Of a stretch of DNA of 64,000 bases, positions 16,834 through 26,219 are shown piece by piece (the stretch's first letter is position 1; every line of letters starts with the position of its first letter). The stretch comes from an uncultured Parabacteroides sp. (GTDB taxonomy: Bacteria > Bacteroidota > Bacteroidia > Bacteroidales > Tannerellaceae). A program made the position numbers and the translations under genes. The stretch covers positions 30,355-94,354 of the forward strand of contig CALUZV010000013.1 in the NCBI GenBank assembly GCA_944325345.1, given 5' to 3'. The notes under the pieces are model-generated. The model made no database searches. It was not told where the DNA came from and saw nothing but the letters and a program-made list of their open reading frames with translations.

Positions 16834-18219
16834 TCAAGCTTTATTCAGTTTTTCAGCCTCGACATCCTCGGCATGAACCGGAATCTTCTTACCCAAGAGG
16901 CGGGCGCCGTCTTCAGTAATCAAATAATCCTCTTCGTTGCGTATGCCACTGAAATCTTTGTAGGTCTCCAGCTTATCATAGTTCAGGAACTCCGTGAACT
17001 TGTTTTCGCTGCGCCAGAGGTCGATGAGTTCGGGGATGAAATAGATTCCCGGCTCGATGGTGAGCACGAAACCCGGTTCCAAGGGCCGTCCGAGGCGGAG
17101 CGATTTGCGCCCGAACTGCGTGCTCTTCGGCTGGCCGTTGTAGCCGACGTAAACCTCGCCGAGGTTCTCCATATCGTGAACGTCCAGCCCCATCATGTGT
17201 CCTAAGCCGCACGGCATGAACATAGCGTGCGCACCAGCCTTGACAGCCTCCATCGGGTCGCCTTTGGCAAAGCCTAAGTCCTTCATGCCCTCCATAATCA
17301 CGCGGCAAGACAATTCATAGACATCGACGAAGGGAACTCCGGGGCGGAGGGCGGCGACGGCGGCTTCGTGGGCAGCAACCTGGATATCATAGACGTCGCG
17401 CTGGCGTTGCGTGAACTTCGCGTCGGCAGGAATCGTCGAAGACATGTCGCCGGCGTAGCCCATTTCCGTTTCGGCACCGGCGTCGAGCAGGAGCATATCG
17501 CCCGGCTTGATGAGGTGGCTGTGGTCGTGGTTGTGGAGCGTCTGGCCGTTTACCGTGGCGATAATCGGGAACGACAGCTCGTAGTTGTGGCGGGCGGCAG
17601 CTTCCTGGACGGCGGCAGCTACTTCACACTCGCGGATACCCGGACGGACGGTGTGCATGGCGGCCAGGTGCATATCGGCAGTAACCGAGCACGCTTTGTC
17701 GATTTCCGCGATTTCTTCGGCGCTCTTGTAGTTGCGTTGGTTCACAACTCCGTAAATGAAAGGCACGGAAGGCTGTTCCAAGCCGGGGATGATGCCAAGC
17801 CACTGGAATAACTTGACTTGATGCTCGGCCCGGTAGGTGGGAAGGTAATGTATGGCTTGGCCATGCTGCTGGGCGTTGCGGAGGTACGATTCGATGTCTT
17901 TCGCGGGGCGGACGTCCTGGATGCCGGCGGTCTCGCTCTTTTCCTTGAGTGTCGGCTGGATACCCATCCAGACGATGTCGTCGATAGTCAGCTCGTTGCC
18001 GAAAATAATCTCGCGGTCGTTGTCGATGTCGATAATCGCGGCGAGGCCGGCATACGGAAGGCCGAAGAAGTAGAGGAATGTAGAATCCTGACGGAAATGA
18101 TACGTGTTATCGGCGTAATTCATACCGCTCTCCTCGTTTCCGAGGAAAAGGAGCAGACCCGAACCGACGGCCTGCTTGAGTTTCGCCCGGCGGGCGATGT
18201 AAGTTTCTTTTGCGAACAT
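16834..18219 (-). CDS. pepP: Xaa-Pro aminopeptidase (aminopeptidase P, M24B)
   Basis: The 461-residue cytosolic enzyme has an N-terminal AMP_N domain (residues 1-135) and an M24 pita-bread domain. The metal ligands are visible: LLLDAG, GYAGDMSSTI, GLGHMMGLDVHD, TIEPGIY and GIRNEEDYLIT. It removes the N-terminal residue before proline. No signal peptide is present. The stop lies only 8 bp from array D. A long frame on the opposite strand is a codon-bias shadow. Confidence 0.93.
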   Translation of the reverse strand: MFAKETYIARRAKLKQAVGSGLLLFLGNEESGMNYADNTYHFRQDSTFLYFFGLPYAGLAAIIDIDNDREIIFGNELTIDDIVWMGIQPTLKEKSETAGIQDVRPAKDIESYLRNAQQHGQAIHYLPTYRAEHQVKLFQWLGIIPGLEQPSVPFIYGVVNQRNYKSAEEIAEIDKACSVTADMHLAAMHTVRPGIRECEVAAAVQEAAARHNYELSFPIIATVNGQTLHNHDHSHLIKPGDMLLLDAGAETEMGYAGDMSSTIPADAKFTQRQRDVYDIQVAAHEAAVAALRPGVPFVDVYELSCRVIMEGMKDLGFAKGDPMEAVKAGAHAMFMPCGLGHMMGLDVHDMENLGEVYVGYNGQPKSTQFGRKSLRLGRPLEPGFVLTIEPGIYFIPELIDLWRSENKFTEFLNYDKLETYKDFSGIRNEEDYLITEDGARLLGKKIPVHAEDVEAEKLNKA

Positions 18220-18291
18220 GATATTAAAATTTTAGAGGACTTAAAAAGTCTGTTGATAAACAATCTTGATTTCTGCACCGGATTTTGCCGG

Positions 18292-18927
18292 TTACTTCAG
18301 TCGCCCGTCTTCACGGAACAAATGCGACCAATCTTCCCCGGCCTGCGGTGTGTAGGTACGGATGCCGAGCTTTTCCGCAGCCCGGCAGTTCACCGACGCG
18401 TCGTCGAGGAAAAAAGTTTCGTTGGCTTTGATGCCGGCGTCGTCGAGTACGAACTGGAAGATCTCGAGGTCGGGCTTCTGCATGTGCAATTTGTAGGAGA
18501 GGTAGATGCGGTCGAAAAAGTCGGCGGCCTCGTGCCCTTTATAGCGGAACTGCGTCTTTTCGGCCCACTCCCAGTGGAGACTGTTCGTGTTGCTCAACAA
18601 ACAGAGGTGATAATGCTCGCGGAGCTTCAGGAGCCAGTCGAGCTTGTAGGTTGGGACGTTCCCAAGCATCGAAATCCAGGCGCGGTCGATCTCTTCGTCC
18701 GTCAGATGCCTCCCCGTCAGGCGGCGGATGCCGGCGCGGAAGGCGGGGACGGAGATGTTGCCCAGCTCGAGCTGCATGTACAAATCTTTGTGCTGGTACG
18801 ACGAGGCCATCATGTTTTCCCAGATGTTGCCGATGCCCAGCTGTTTGAAGGAATCAATCCAGCGCGTGCGCGTCAGGTTGATTAGAACGCCTCCGAAGTC
18901 GAAAATAATATTCTTTATCTCGCCCAT
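18292..18927 (-). CDS. HAD-superfamily hydrolase (YihX-like phosphatase)
   Basis: The 211-residue protein has the four HAD motifs: FDFGGVLIN (residues about 10-18), LLSNTN, the lysine in QKPDLEIF, and FFLDDAS. The class I cap lies between the first two. YihX-like members dephosphorylate sugar phosphates such as alpha-glucose-1-phosphate, but substrate cannot be read here. It ends 72 bp before pepP and begins 46 bp after the next leftward gene, so it may be part of a leftward run. Confidence 0.88.
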   Translation of the reverse strand: MGEIKNIIFDFGGVLINLTRTRWIDSFKQLGIGNIWENMMASSYQHKDLYMQLELGNISVPAFRAGIRRLTGRHLTDEEIDRAWISMLGNVPTYKLDWLLKLREHYHLCLLSNTNSLHWEWAEKTQFRYKGHEAADFFDRIYLSYKLHMQKPDLEIFQFVLDDAGIKANETFFLDDASVNCRAAEKLGIRTYTPQAGEDWSHLFREDGRLK

Positions 18928-18973
18928 AATAGTATCTCCTCTGTTTTTTGTTTAACCTATATATAATTGCGTA

Positions 18974-19699
18974 TTAGAGTTTCCCGATGAGGCTCCACCA
19001 CTTCAGCTTCAGCACGCCGAATAGCGCCTCGCCGAAGATGGATGAGTTCATTTTCGATGTCCCGAGCACGCGGTTGATGAAGATGATGGGTACTTCCACA
19101 ATCTTGAAGCCCTTTTTATAGGCCGTAAACTTCATCTCTATCTGAAACGCGTAGCCCTTGAAATGGATGTGGTCGAGGTCGATAGCTTCCAGAACTTTCC
19201 GCCGGTAGCACTTAAACCCCGCCGTCGTGTCGTGGACTTTCATTCCCGTAACGAAACGCACGTACGACGAGGCGTAGTACGACATCAATACGCGTCCGAG
19301 CGGCCAGTTCACGACGTTTACCCCGTTGCAATAGCGCGAGCCGACGGCCACGTCAGCCCCTCCTTCCGTGCACGCCGCGTAGAGCTTCGGCAGGTCGTTC
19401 GGGTTGTGGCTGAAGTCGGCATCCATTTCGAAGATATAATCGTAGTGGTGTTCAATGGCCCATTTGAATCCGCAGATGTAGGCCGTACCCAACCCCAGCT
19501 TTCCTTGCCGCTCGACGAGGAAGAGGCGTCCCGCGAACGTCTCCTGCAGACGCTTGACGATATTGGCGGTCCCGTCGGGCGAACCGTCGTCAATCACCAG
19601 GATATGAAATTCTTTCTCCAGCCCGAAGACGGCGCGGATGATGTTCTCGATGTTTTCCTTCTCGTTGTAAGTCGGGATAATGACGATACTGTCTGACAT
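18974..19699 (-). CDS. Polyprenol-phosphate mannosyltransferase-like glycosyltransferase (GT2)
   Basis: The 241-residue enzyme begins at the ATG at 19699 (MSDSIVIIPTYNEKENIENI). The frame extends 15 codons upstream but the longer start puts a charged segment before the conserved first strand. It has the GT-A core: VIDDGSPDGT, the DXD in EMDADFSHNP, and the HDTTAGFKCYRR region typical of dolichyl/polyprenol-phosphate mannose synthases. It lacks a C-terminal membrane region. It would load a lipid carrier with a hexose for protein or glycan modification. A leftward -7 TATCTTTG lies at 19749-19742. Confidence 0.88.
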   Translation of the reverse strand: MSDSIVIIPTYNEKENIENIIRAVFGLEKEFHILVIDDGSPDGTANIVKRLQETFAGRLFLVERQGKLGLGTAYICGFKWAIEHHYDYIFEMDADFSHNPNDLPKLYAACTEGGADVAVGSRYCNGVNVVNWPLGRVLMSYYASSYVRFVTGMKVHDTTAGFKCYRRKVLEAIDLDHIHFKGYAFQIEMKFTAYKKGFKIVEVPIIFINRVLGTSKMNSSIFGEALFGVLKLKWWSLIGKL

Positions 19700-19841
19700 A
19701 TTTCTTTTAGCCAATTGAATTGATTTATCTATTTTGAACGTCAAAGATAATCAACTCTTGGCATTTGTTGTATCAATATGGTGCTTTTTTCTGAAAAAAA
19801 TATGCAAAATGAAATAGCCCCGTGAATATTTATTGGGAGAC

Positions 19842-21533
19842 TTAGGCAGTCGGCCCCTCCTTTTTCCGGAGACTATGGTAATATTCCTTCAGCAAGCGGA
19901 CATCTTCGGCCTTATCGGTGAAGACTTCGACGAAGAGCGGAGCGTCCGTCTCCGTCGGCTGCGTAAAGTCGGCCATTGCTGCCTGCAGTTCGTCGGCATC
20001 GTGGACGGCGGTGTAGCGGAAGCCACGAGCCGTTGCCCAAGCCTCGGCAGTCGTCGTGTGCCGCGCGGTAACGAAGCGATGCGTCCTTTCGTTCATCTCT
20101 AAACCGGGAAGGGACTGGAAGATTTCGCCTCCACCATTATTTAATAATAGGATACGGAGGTTGGGGCGTACCGAAGCGTTCCACAAGGCGTTCATGTCGT
20201 AGAAGAAACTGAGGTCGCCGATAGCTACGAAGTTGAGCCGCTTCGAGAGGTAGGCATAACCCACGGCGGTCGAGAGCGAGCCTTCGATGCCGCTGGTGCC
20301 CCGGTTGCAGCAGACCTCGACCGTCTCGGCGATGGGGAAAAGTTGCGCGTAACGGACGGTCGAGCTGTTGGCTAGGTGGAACGACGACTCCGCCGGGATG
20401 TTTTTGATTAATGCACCGATGGCTGCCATTTGTGAATAGGCGAACGCGGGTTCGGGGAGTTGCTTCGAGAGCGTTTCCCAGCGGCGGGGGAAGTCTGTCG
20501 GCTTGTTTTCCATCAGGAACGCTATCTTCTCGAGGAACTCGAAGGGATCCATTTCGATTACCGTCGTGAGTGCACAGAAAGTGTCGGTAACTTTGCCGTC
20601 GAGCGAGACGTGCCAGTGTTCTTTCGGCGGATGTTTGCGCAGGAGTTGCTTGAGCCGTTTCGAGACGATATGGCCGCCATAAGTGATTACCAATTCGGGG
20701 AGCATTTGCGCTTGCTCTGTGCTGCCCTCGGGGAGGGAATAGATGATGGCATCGAAGTTTTTGATGGGAATGCCGGGAACAGTGCGGTTGCCCGTATGCT
20801 CCGTCAGCCAGGCGAAATGCTTATAGAGTTGTTTGCATATCTTTCGTTCGAAGAGATATATCAGATTCATCTGCCCCACGACCATCATGCGCCGGGTATA
20901 GCGGTTGAGGCGGGCGATGAGGTCGTCGTAAGCCTTGTCATAGACGTTCAATCCCTGATAACGCTCGATGACGCGCACCTCCGGCAGCTCCTCGGTGGTG
21001 AAGCGGAAGAGCGGCTCCGAAATCGGGACGTTGATGTGCACCGGTCCCTTGCCATGATGGTTCAGCTCGAGCAAAGCCTCATTGACGAGGCGGTTGCAGT
21101 ACCAGCGGTCTTCGTCGGTATGGATTTCGGGCAAATCGACGGAGCATTTCACCAGCGAACCAAAGACGCCGGGTTGCGGAAGAGTCTGCCCGTCCATCTG
21201 TCCAATCCAAGCTGCCGGGCGGTCGGCGGAAATCACTACCAACGGGATTTGCTGGTAGTAAGCCTCAGCGACGGCGGGGTGGATATTCAGTAGCGCCGTT
21301 CCCGAGGTACAGCAGACAGCCGCTGGTTTCCCCCCGTTGAGCGAGAGGCCGAGGGCGAAGAAGCCGGCACTGCGTTCGTCGGTTACGGCGTGGCAGGTGA
21401 AGAACGGATGGTTGGCGATGGTGTGTGTCAGCGGCGTGTTGCGGCTGCCGGGACAGAGGACGATATTGCGGACTTCGTGTGCCTTGAGGAGGGCAACGAG
21501 TTGGAGGATGTTTTCTTTGTCTGAGTAGGCCAT
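19842..21533 (-). CDS. menD: SEPHCHC synthase, menaquinone biosynthesis
   Basis: The 563-residue ThDP enzyme matches Men[11 protein letters not shown] near residue 27, the cofactor-activating glutamate in [30 protein letters not shown], and the Mg-ThDP motif [12 protein letters not shown] near residue 440. It condenses 2-oxoglutarate with isochorismate in menaquinone synthesis. Unlike the usual men cluster it follows thiE by 15 bp, at the end of a thiamine operon that supplies its cofactor. The other men genes are not in the window. Confidence 0.93.
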   Translation of the reverse strand: MAYSDKENILQLVALLKAHEVRNIVLCPGSRNTPLTHTIANHPFFTCHAVTDERSAGFFALGLSLNGGKPAAVCCTSGTALLNIHPAVAEAYYQQIPLVVISADRPAAWIGQMDGQTLPQPGVFGSLVKCSVDLPEIHTDEDRWYCNRLVNEALLELNHHGKGPVHINVPISEPLFRFTTEELPEVRVIERYQGLNVYDKAYDDLIARLNRYTRRMMVVGQMNLIYLFERKICKQLYKHFAWLTEHTGNRTVPGIPIKNFDAIIYSLPEGSTEQAQMLPELVITYGGHIVSKRLKQLLRKHPPKEHWHVSLDGKVTDTFCALTTVIEMDPFEFLEKIAFLMENKPTDFPRRWETLSKQLPEPAFAYSQMAAIGALIKNIPAESSFHLANSSTVRYAQLFPIAETVEVCCNRGTSGIEGSLSTAVGYAYLSKRLNFVAIGDLSFFYDMNALWNASVRPNLRILLLNNGGGEIFQSLPGLEMNERTHRFVTARHTTTAEAWATARGFRYTAVHDADELQAAMADFTQPTETDAPLFVEVFTDKAEDVRLLKEYYHSLRKKEGPTA

Positions 21534-21548
21534 AAGAAGAGTTTTGAG

Positions 21549-22199
21549 TTATGAATTATGAGTTATGAGTTTCAAAAGATGACAGGTGGCAGCTGTCGGG
21601 TCGTCGGCCGAGACGATGGAGCCGGAGATGGCGATGCCCGTGATGCCGGTCTGCATCAGCTCTGGGATGTCGGCAGCTTCGATTCCCCCGATGGCGTAAA
21701 CCGGAAGGTGGATGCCAGCCTCGCGGCATTGCTTCAGTATCTCCCGATAGCCTTCGAGACCGAGGACAGGACTGAGTTTCTCCTTCGTCTGCGTGAAGCG
21801 GTACGGGCCGAGGCCGATGTAAGATGCCCCTTGCTCGGCGGCACGGCAGATATCTTCGAAGGTATTGGCTGTAGCCCCGACGATGAAATCCCGTTCGCGT
21901 CCGGCAGCCCGGACATGCTCCCAGACTTCTGCCACGGGCATATCGTTCTTGCCGACATGGACGCCGCCGGCTCCGGAAGCCAAGGCGATTTCTACATCAT
22001 CGTCGATGCACAGCAGCGTATTCCGTTCTTTACAGAGAACAGAGAGGCGGCGGGCATCATCGAGGTTTAGCGTGCCCTTCATGCGGAGTTGTACCCATCG
22101 ACAGCCGCCTTCGATGGCGAGGCGGGCTTCTTCGTATTCGGTAAGACGCGCGGTGCGGTGCGTAATAAGCATCAGGCGCGCCCCTTCTTGTTGTATCAT
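21549..22199 (-). CDS. thiE: Thiamine-phosphate synthase
   Basis: The 216-residue TIM barrel starts at the ATG at 22199, which overlaps the TGA of the preceding gene (ATGA). Longer frames run back through that gene. Motifs include WVQLRMKG, LCIDDDVEIALASG, GVHVGKNDMP, GATANTFEDI and GLGPYRFTQTKEK, the last being the phosphate/substrate loop of true ThiE. It joins HMP-PP and thiazole phosphate to thiamine phosphate. Confidence 0.9.
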   Translation of the reverse strand: MIQQEGARLMLITHRTARLTEYEEARLAIEGGCRWVQLRMKGTLNLDDARRLSVLCKERNTLLCIDDDVEIALASGAGGVHVGKNDMPVAEVWEHVRAAGRERDFIVGATANTFEDICRAAEQGASYIGLGPYRFTQTKEKLSPVLGLEGYREILKQCREAGIHLPVYAIGGIEAADIPELMQTGITGIAISGSIVSADDPTAATCHLLKLITHNS

Positions 22200-22801
22200 A
22201 TTTTCTCTATACATAGTAATAATGCGTTCAATCGTTTGATAATGTCCGGATCGTTTTCCGGATGTTTCCCCCATAACGCGCCGAGGACGGCAGCCCCTCC
22301 GAAGGGCAGACCGGAGAGCCGGGGTAACGTCTCCAAGCTGATGCCGCCGAGGGCGAAGACTTTGGGTGTGATAATCCCTGCTTGTGCAGCTTCCTGAAGC
22401 TCTCCTATCGGGAATCCGCTCCCGTATCCTTCCTTCGAAATGCTCTCGAAGATAGGACTGAGGAAGCAATAATCCAATTGCCGGTTTGCCGCGACTTCCT
22501 CAAAAGTGTGGCATGAACGGCTGATGCGTCCCCGGAAACCGGGAGGAACTTCGGCGTTCCGGCTGTTCAGGTGCACGCCTCCGATAGCGGGGTATTCCTT
22601 CCAAAGTTCGAAATGGTCGTGCAGCGCAATCGCCGGGTGATATTTCCCTGGTATTTCGTCGAGCAAACGCCTGAGTTCGTCAGCCGATGCCGCCGGCTTT
22701 CGGAGGTGCAAACGCTCCAGTCCGTTTTGGAAAAGCGTGGTGATGACCTGCGCCTCTCCGGGAAAGAATGTTGGGAGTGTGATGGCTATCAACTGCTTCA
22801 T
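22196..22801 (-). CDS. ThiE/TenI-family protein (second thiamine-phosphate synthase-like gene)
   Basis: The 201-residue barrel is a paralogue of the next gene: LERLHLRKP, LHDHFELWKEY, GVHLNSRN, and CFLSPIFESISKEGYG in place of the GPxFxTxTK loop. That fits TenI (thiazole tautomerase)-type proteins better than ThiE. Both ends overlap neighbours by ATGA, so the three genes are translationally coupled. The exact reaction is inferred. Confidence 0.85.
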   Translation of the reverse strand: MKQLIAITLPTFFPGEAQVITTLFQNGLERLHLRKPAASADELRRLLDEIPGKYHPAIALHDHFELWKEYPAIGGVHLNSRNAEVPPGFRGRISRSCHTFEEVAANRQLDYCFLSPIFESISKEGYGSGFPIGELQEAAQAGIITPKVFALGGISLETLPRLSGLPFGGAAVLGALWGKHPENDPDIIKRLNALLLCIEKI

Positions 22802-23652
22802 TTGTCCGTCCGTTTGATTTTAACCAAGGCTTTTGGAGCAAAGAAATGGTTTACGCCTCCGTGTCCGGCACCGACGTAAACATCTGCCCCGGTACGCAGT
22901 GCCGTGGAGATATAAGCCTTCCCGTCGGTTACAGCTTCCTGTAGGCTTTTACCCAAAGCCAACGACGCGGTGATGGCTGAGGACAAGGTGCAGCCCGTCC
23001 CATGCGTATTCTCCGTATCAATACGTTCCGAGAGGAGGCGGAGCGGTGTCTTTTGTCCTTTGATGCAAAGCAAATCGACCATACAATCGCCTGGCAAATG
23101 CCCGCCTTTCATCAAGACGGCTCTGCATCCTGTTTCCAACAGACGCATCCCGGCTTCTTCCATCTTCTCTGCTGAACGGATGTCGATGCCGGTCAGATAG
23201 GCCGCCTCGTCGAGGTTCGGCGTAATGAGGGACGCTAGCGGGAAGAGGTCTGAGACAATACTTTCGATAGCGTCGTCTTGCAAGAGCCGGCTGCCGCTGG
23301 TTGAAATCATCACGGGGTCCACGACCAACCAGTGCGGACAGTAGTGCCGGACGGCATCTACGACCAAACCGACGGCCTCGCGGTTGTGGAGCATCCCGGT
23401 CTTCACTGCATCAATGTTCAAATCCTCGAATACGGCATCGAGCTGCCCCTTCAGCACGTCGGGCGCGATGGCCTGGATACCCCGCACGCCCGTGGTGTTC
23501 TGTGCTGTAATCGAAGTAATCACGGATGCTCCGTAAACCCCCATCGCTGAGAACGTTTTCAGGTCGGCCTGGATGCCCGCCCCGCCGCAACTATCCGAGC
23601 CGGCGATGGTGAGCGCGGTCGGATAGCGGTATATTAATGTTGTTTTGTCCAT
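22798..23652 (-). CDS. thiD: Hydroxymethylpyrimidine/phosphomethylpyrimidine kinase
   Basis: The 284-residue ribokinase-fold enzyme shows TIAGSDSCGGAGIQADLKTF, VVDPVMISTSG, LITPNLDEA, and the anion-hole NTHGTGCTLSSAI. It phosphorylates HMP twice to HMP-PP for ThiE. It is first in the thiD-tenI-thiE-menD run. A possible leftward -7 TATTTTTG lies at 23683-23676. I see no TPP riboswitch upstream; the leader region is filled by a palindrome array. Confidence 0.93.
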   Translation of the reverse strand: MDKTTLIYRYPTALTIAGSDSCGGAGIQADLKTFSAMGVYGASVITSITAQNTTGVRGIQAIAPDVLKGQLDAVFEDLNIDAVKTGMLHNREAVGLVVDAVRHYCPHWLVVDPVMISTSGSRLLQDDAIESIVSDLFPLASLITPNLDEAAYLTGIDIRSAEKMEEAGMRLLETGCRAVLMKGGHLPGDCMVDLLCIKGQKTPLRLLSERIDTENTHGTGCTLSSAITASLALGKSLQEAVTDGKAYISTALRTGADVYVGAGHGGVNHFFAPKALVKIKRTDK

Positions 23653-23699
23653 ATCTTGTCGTTTCAGAAGTAGGACAAAAATAGGGAAAATATCCGAGA

Positions 23700-23918
23700 A
23701 AAACTTCGGCAGGTCGGAAGAAAACTTCGATAGGTCGGAATCTAAACTTAAAACTAAGCTTTAGTTTTTAAAAACCAAGACTTAGTTTTCAAAAACGAAA
23801 CTTTAGTTTTTATAAACTAAGACTTAGTTTTAAGAATGGGTCGGGTGGAATACAAGTTCCCCCCGGAGGGAAGGGAAGTTTCGGTCCGGGGGAAAGAAGT
23901 TTATGTGCGGGGGATGGT
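23700..23918. repeat. Palindrome array E: three blocks with a 21-22 bp period
   Basis: Block 1 (from 23700) repeats AAAACTTCG...GGTCGGAAG twice, 21 bp apart. Block 2 has four AAAACTAAGCTTTAGTTTT-type palindromes at 23750, 23771, 23792 and 23813, exactly 21 bp apart. Block 3 repeats AAGTTCCCCCCGGAGGGAA-type units at 23854, 23876 and 23897. It fills the 267 bp gap between the stop of a propeller gene and thiD, both leftward. No gene or riboswitch is seen here. Confidence 0.85.
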
Positions 23919-23919
23919 T

Positions 23920-25026
23920 TTACTTTAGCTTGTAGCGGATGAACTCGACAGCGTCGGCGTAGGAGGGACGGGATACCGTATATAAATATTCACCCCGGCT
24001 GTCGATGGAGAGGGAGTAGAGCGGTCGGTCGGCTTGGTAGGCGATTTGCGGATTACCTTCCTTGTCGAAGCGGAAGACTTCCACCGGCTGCAGGTGCTCG
24101 GGGTCGAACTCTTTGCCGTCGTAATGTTCGTATATCAGGTAAACGGCATCCTTCGTCAGCGTCCAAGAAGAATAGCTGCGGAAAGAAGTTTCATTTTGGA
24201 ACGTGATAAAAGGCATGGGGATATTTGATTTGTGCCTTTCGTATCGCAAAGGATAATTATCCGGTCCGGTAATTATTTTTATCAAATGCAAAGAATCATC
24301 GTAAATGGAAATCTGGTCTTTATGGAGTTCGGCCAGCCAAATCCGGTTATCAGCTACGCGGAAAAGATTCCCGCCATTTACGTCCGCCACGAAGTAGGAA
24401 TATTTATCCATAAAAGACATCTGGCTTTTTATCTCCATGGGCTCGTCGGATATTTCATATTTTTGAATGGCCGGGACGCCATTATTATATGTCGAATCAT
24501 CCAAATGCCAGAAATGATAGCCGGCATATTCGGTATCATTTAAAATACAAATATCCGTTTGCGGATGAATATCTTCGCTATATTGGAATTGCTTTTCGAT
24601 AGCCAATTCCCCTGTTTGCAAAGTCTGAGGGATATTTACCGTATACATTTTGGATTGCTGCGCATCTTTAATATAAAAGACCGGCGACTGAGAGGAAGGG
24701 ACAATGCATTTGCAACTCCTGAACTCGCCCGGCCCGTTGCCCCGTGTAGCCAAAGCCAAAATGCGCTTTTGGGTATTCAAAGAAAATATCTCAATCATAT
24801 AATCGCTCTGTGGTTGATTCTGTACCAAGACCAAGGAATCTTGGATGAGCCAATAACAAACCGGGTCGTTGTAAGTATCTTCAAATACGACCTTCTCGGG
24901 ATTGGACAGAAGCTCTTGTGATTGAAAATCCTCACGGGTAAAATAACTATCCTTGTTCTCGGCAACCTGGTTGCTACATGAGAAAAGGGAGAGGGTTGAA
25001 AAAAAGAATAAAAATGTACGTTTCAT
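23920..25026 (-). CDS. 6-bladed beta-propeller lipoprotein
   Basis: From the ATG at 25026 the protein is 368 residues and starts MKRTFLFFFSTLSLFSC, a lipoprotein signal with the cysteine at about residue 17. The rest is beta-propeller repeat sequence with the family hallmark RGNGPGEFRSCKC near residue 95. These secreted lipoproteins are common in Bacteroidales, often as tandem paralogues, and their function is unknown. It is the last of three leftward copies. The ORF could start 10 codons earlier but then the signal is lost. Confidence 0.88.
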   Translation of the reverse strand: MKRTFLFFFSTLSLFSCSNQVAENKDSYFTREDFQSQELLSNPEKVVFEDTYNDPVCYWLIQDSLVLVQNQPQSDYMIEIFSLNTQKRILALATRGNGPGEFRSCKCIVPSSQSPVFYIKDAQQSKMYTVNIPQTLQTGELAIEKQFQYSEDIHPQTDICILNDTEYAGYHFWHLDDSTYNNGVPAIQKYEISDEPMEIKSQMSFMDKYSYFVADVNGGNLFRVADNRIWLAELHKDQISIYDDSLHLIKIITGPDNYPLRYERHKSNIPMPFITFQNETSFRSYSSWTLTKDAVYLIYEHYDGKEFDPEHLQPVEVFRFDKEGNPQIAYQADRPLYSLSIDSRGEYLYTVSRPSYADAVEFIRYKLK

Positions 25027-25039
25027 ATTGTATGGTATT

Positions 25040-25162
25040 TTAGAATAAATCAACAACTAACAATATCGGATTCTGATCATCGATATAATGAATCCTTTCT
25101 TTAAGCTCTTTGAGCTGCTTGGACGATAAATTTCCCTTTCCATATTCTATAATATCGAAAGG
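25040..25162 (-). pseudogene. In-frame C-terminal remnant beyond a TAA stop in a propeller gene
   Basis: Directly after the TAA at 25165-25163 the same frame stays open for 38 codons. It encodes PFDIIEYGKGNL, then KQLKELKERIHYIDDQNPILLVVDLF in two stretches, and ends with TAA at 25042-25040. The D-D-x-NP-I-L ending is the conserved tail of this family (the sister gene ends EDANPILRFIRF). The upstream gene thus seems cut short by one stop codon. Confidence 0.7.
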
Positions 25163-26206
25163 TTAGAGCGGTATGATGATTCTCCCATTGTCCCCTACGA
25201 ATAGCGTTGCTTCAGATAAATTAATCGGATAATTAAATAATTTGTCTATATATAAAGTATTGAATCGAGCCTGTTCTTTCTGGGAATCCTTAGGCAGGAT
25301 AGATAAATGGACTTTCTCTTGATAGATATAACCAATCAAATAATTCGTATTTGTTTCTACAAATGCATTTATCCCGTAAGCAAATCGATTCTCGTCATGC
25401 AGTCTTGTAAAGAAATCCATAATATCGCGATAGTTGTGTTCGTAGAAGGATTTCGGAATATTGTGATTCCCTAAATTGACTACATATTTGGGTTTATAAG
25501 TATCCGGACTTAAAGAATAAATCGTATCATTAAACATTTGCGTGAAATAAGCAGCATTGTCTTTGGCTTTTTGGAAGACATTCGTCATAAAAACGAATAA
25601 ATATTGCGACATGTATTTATCGATAGGCTTGAAATGATGTTCTATTTGCTTATTGTCCAGATTTAGATAATGCAATTGATAGGCATTGTTAAATCCAGTC
25701 TCATTTCCACTATAAATATATAGCCCCTTGTCATGCCAAAAGATATGTTCCATCCAAAGATCCACTTTGATGCGCTGTTTGAACTCATTATCCCAACTAT
25801 ATTGGTAGATGGAATTGTTATTGCGGCAAGAAAGCCAAGCATCACCTTGGTCGTCGATATGAAAATCACCGATATTGATATATTCTTCCGGTCCTTGTCC
25901 TTGTCGCGAGATTCTGCCCTGATAGTTTCCATTCAAAAGAAACTTGTATAGGTTTGCCCCATCCGATACATAAATATAATCACCTTGCGAACATACGCGA
26001 TATATCTCTCCGATCAGAAGGGAGTCTGAAGTTGGTAGGACAACAAGCGTGTTTTCTGCGAAATCAGACAAAGGTCTCTTTGATTCCTCAGCTTGAATAT
26101 CAATCTCAAGAGTTTGAATGGTCTCACTGTCGCTTTTCCCTTGTTGCTCTTGGCAAGCTGAGAGGAGAGTAAGAGATAAAAGGCTGAATAGAAATGTACG
26201 TTTCAT
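25163..26206 (-). CDS. 6-bladed beta-propeller lipoprotein, truncated by an in-frame stop
   Basis: The 347-residue product starts MKRTFLFSLLSLTLLSAC, a clear lipoprotein signal (cysteine 18). It carries the family motif RQGQGPEEYINIGD near residue 98. It ends NGRIIIPL at a TAA. The next 38 codons continue in frame with the typical family C terminus, so the last blade strand is missing unless the stop is read through. It could be a recent inactivation, a strain variant or a sequencing error. Confidence 0.8.
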   Translation of the reverse strand: MKRTFLFSLLSLTLLSACQEQQGKSDSETIQTLEIDIQAEESKRPLSDFAENTLVVLPTSDSLLIGEIYRVCSQGDYIYVSDGANLYKFLLNGNYQGRISRQGQGPEEYINIGDFHIDDQGDAWLSCRNNNSIYQYSWDNEFKQRIKVDLWMEHIFWHDKGLYIYSGNETGFNNAYQLHYLNLDNKQIEHHFKPIDKYMSQYLFVFMTNVFQKAKDNAAYFTQMFNDTIYSLSPDTYKPKYVVNLGNHNIPKSFYEHNYRDIMDFFTRLHDENRFAYGINAFVETNTNYLIGYIYQEKVHLSILPKDSQKEQARFNTLYIDKLFNYPINLSEATLFVGDNGRIIIPL

Positions 26207-26219
26207 AAATATAATGTAT

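Noticed and set aside
17818..18885. 355-codon rightward frame opposite pepP and the HAD gene
   Set aside because: It is antisense to two genes with full catalytic motifs. It is a shadow of GC-rich codon use, like other long antisense frames (3038-4156, 28396-29742, 43448-44509).
22200..22469. N-terminal extension of ThiE
   Set aside because: It would overlap the TenI-like gene by 270 bp and has no barrel similarity; the coupled ATG at 22199 is preferred.
23653..23699. TPP riboswitch upstream of thiD
   Set aside because: The conserved CTGAGA and ACCTGA-type motifs of the thi box are not seen in the leader.
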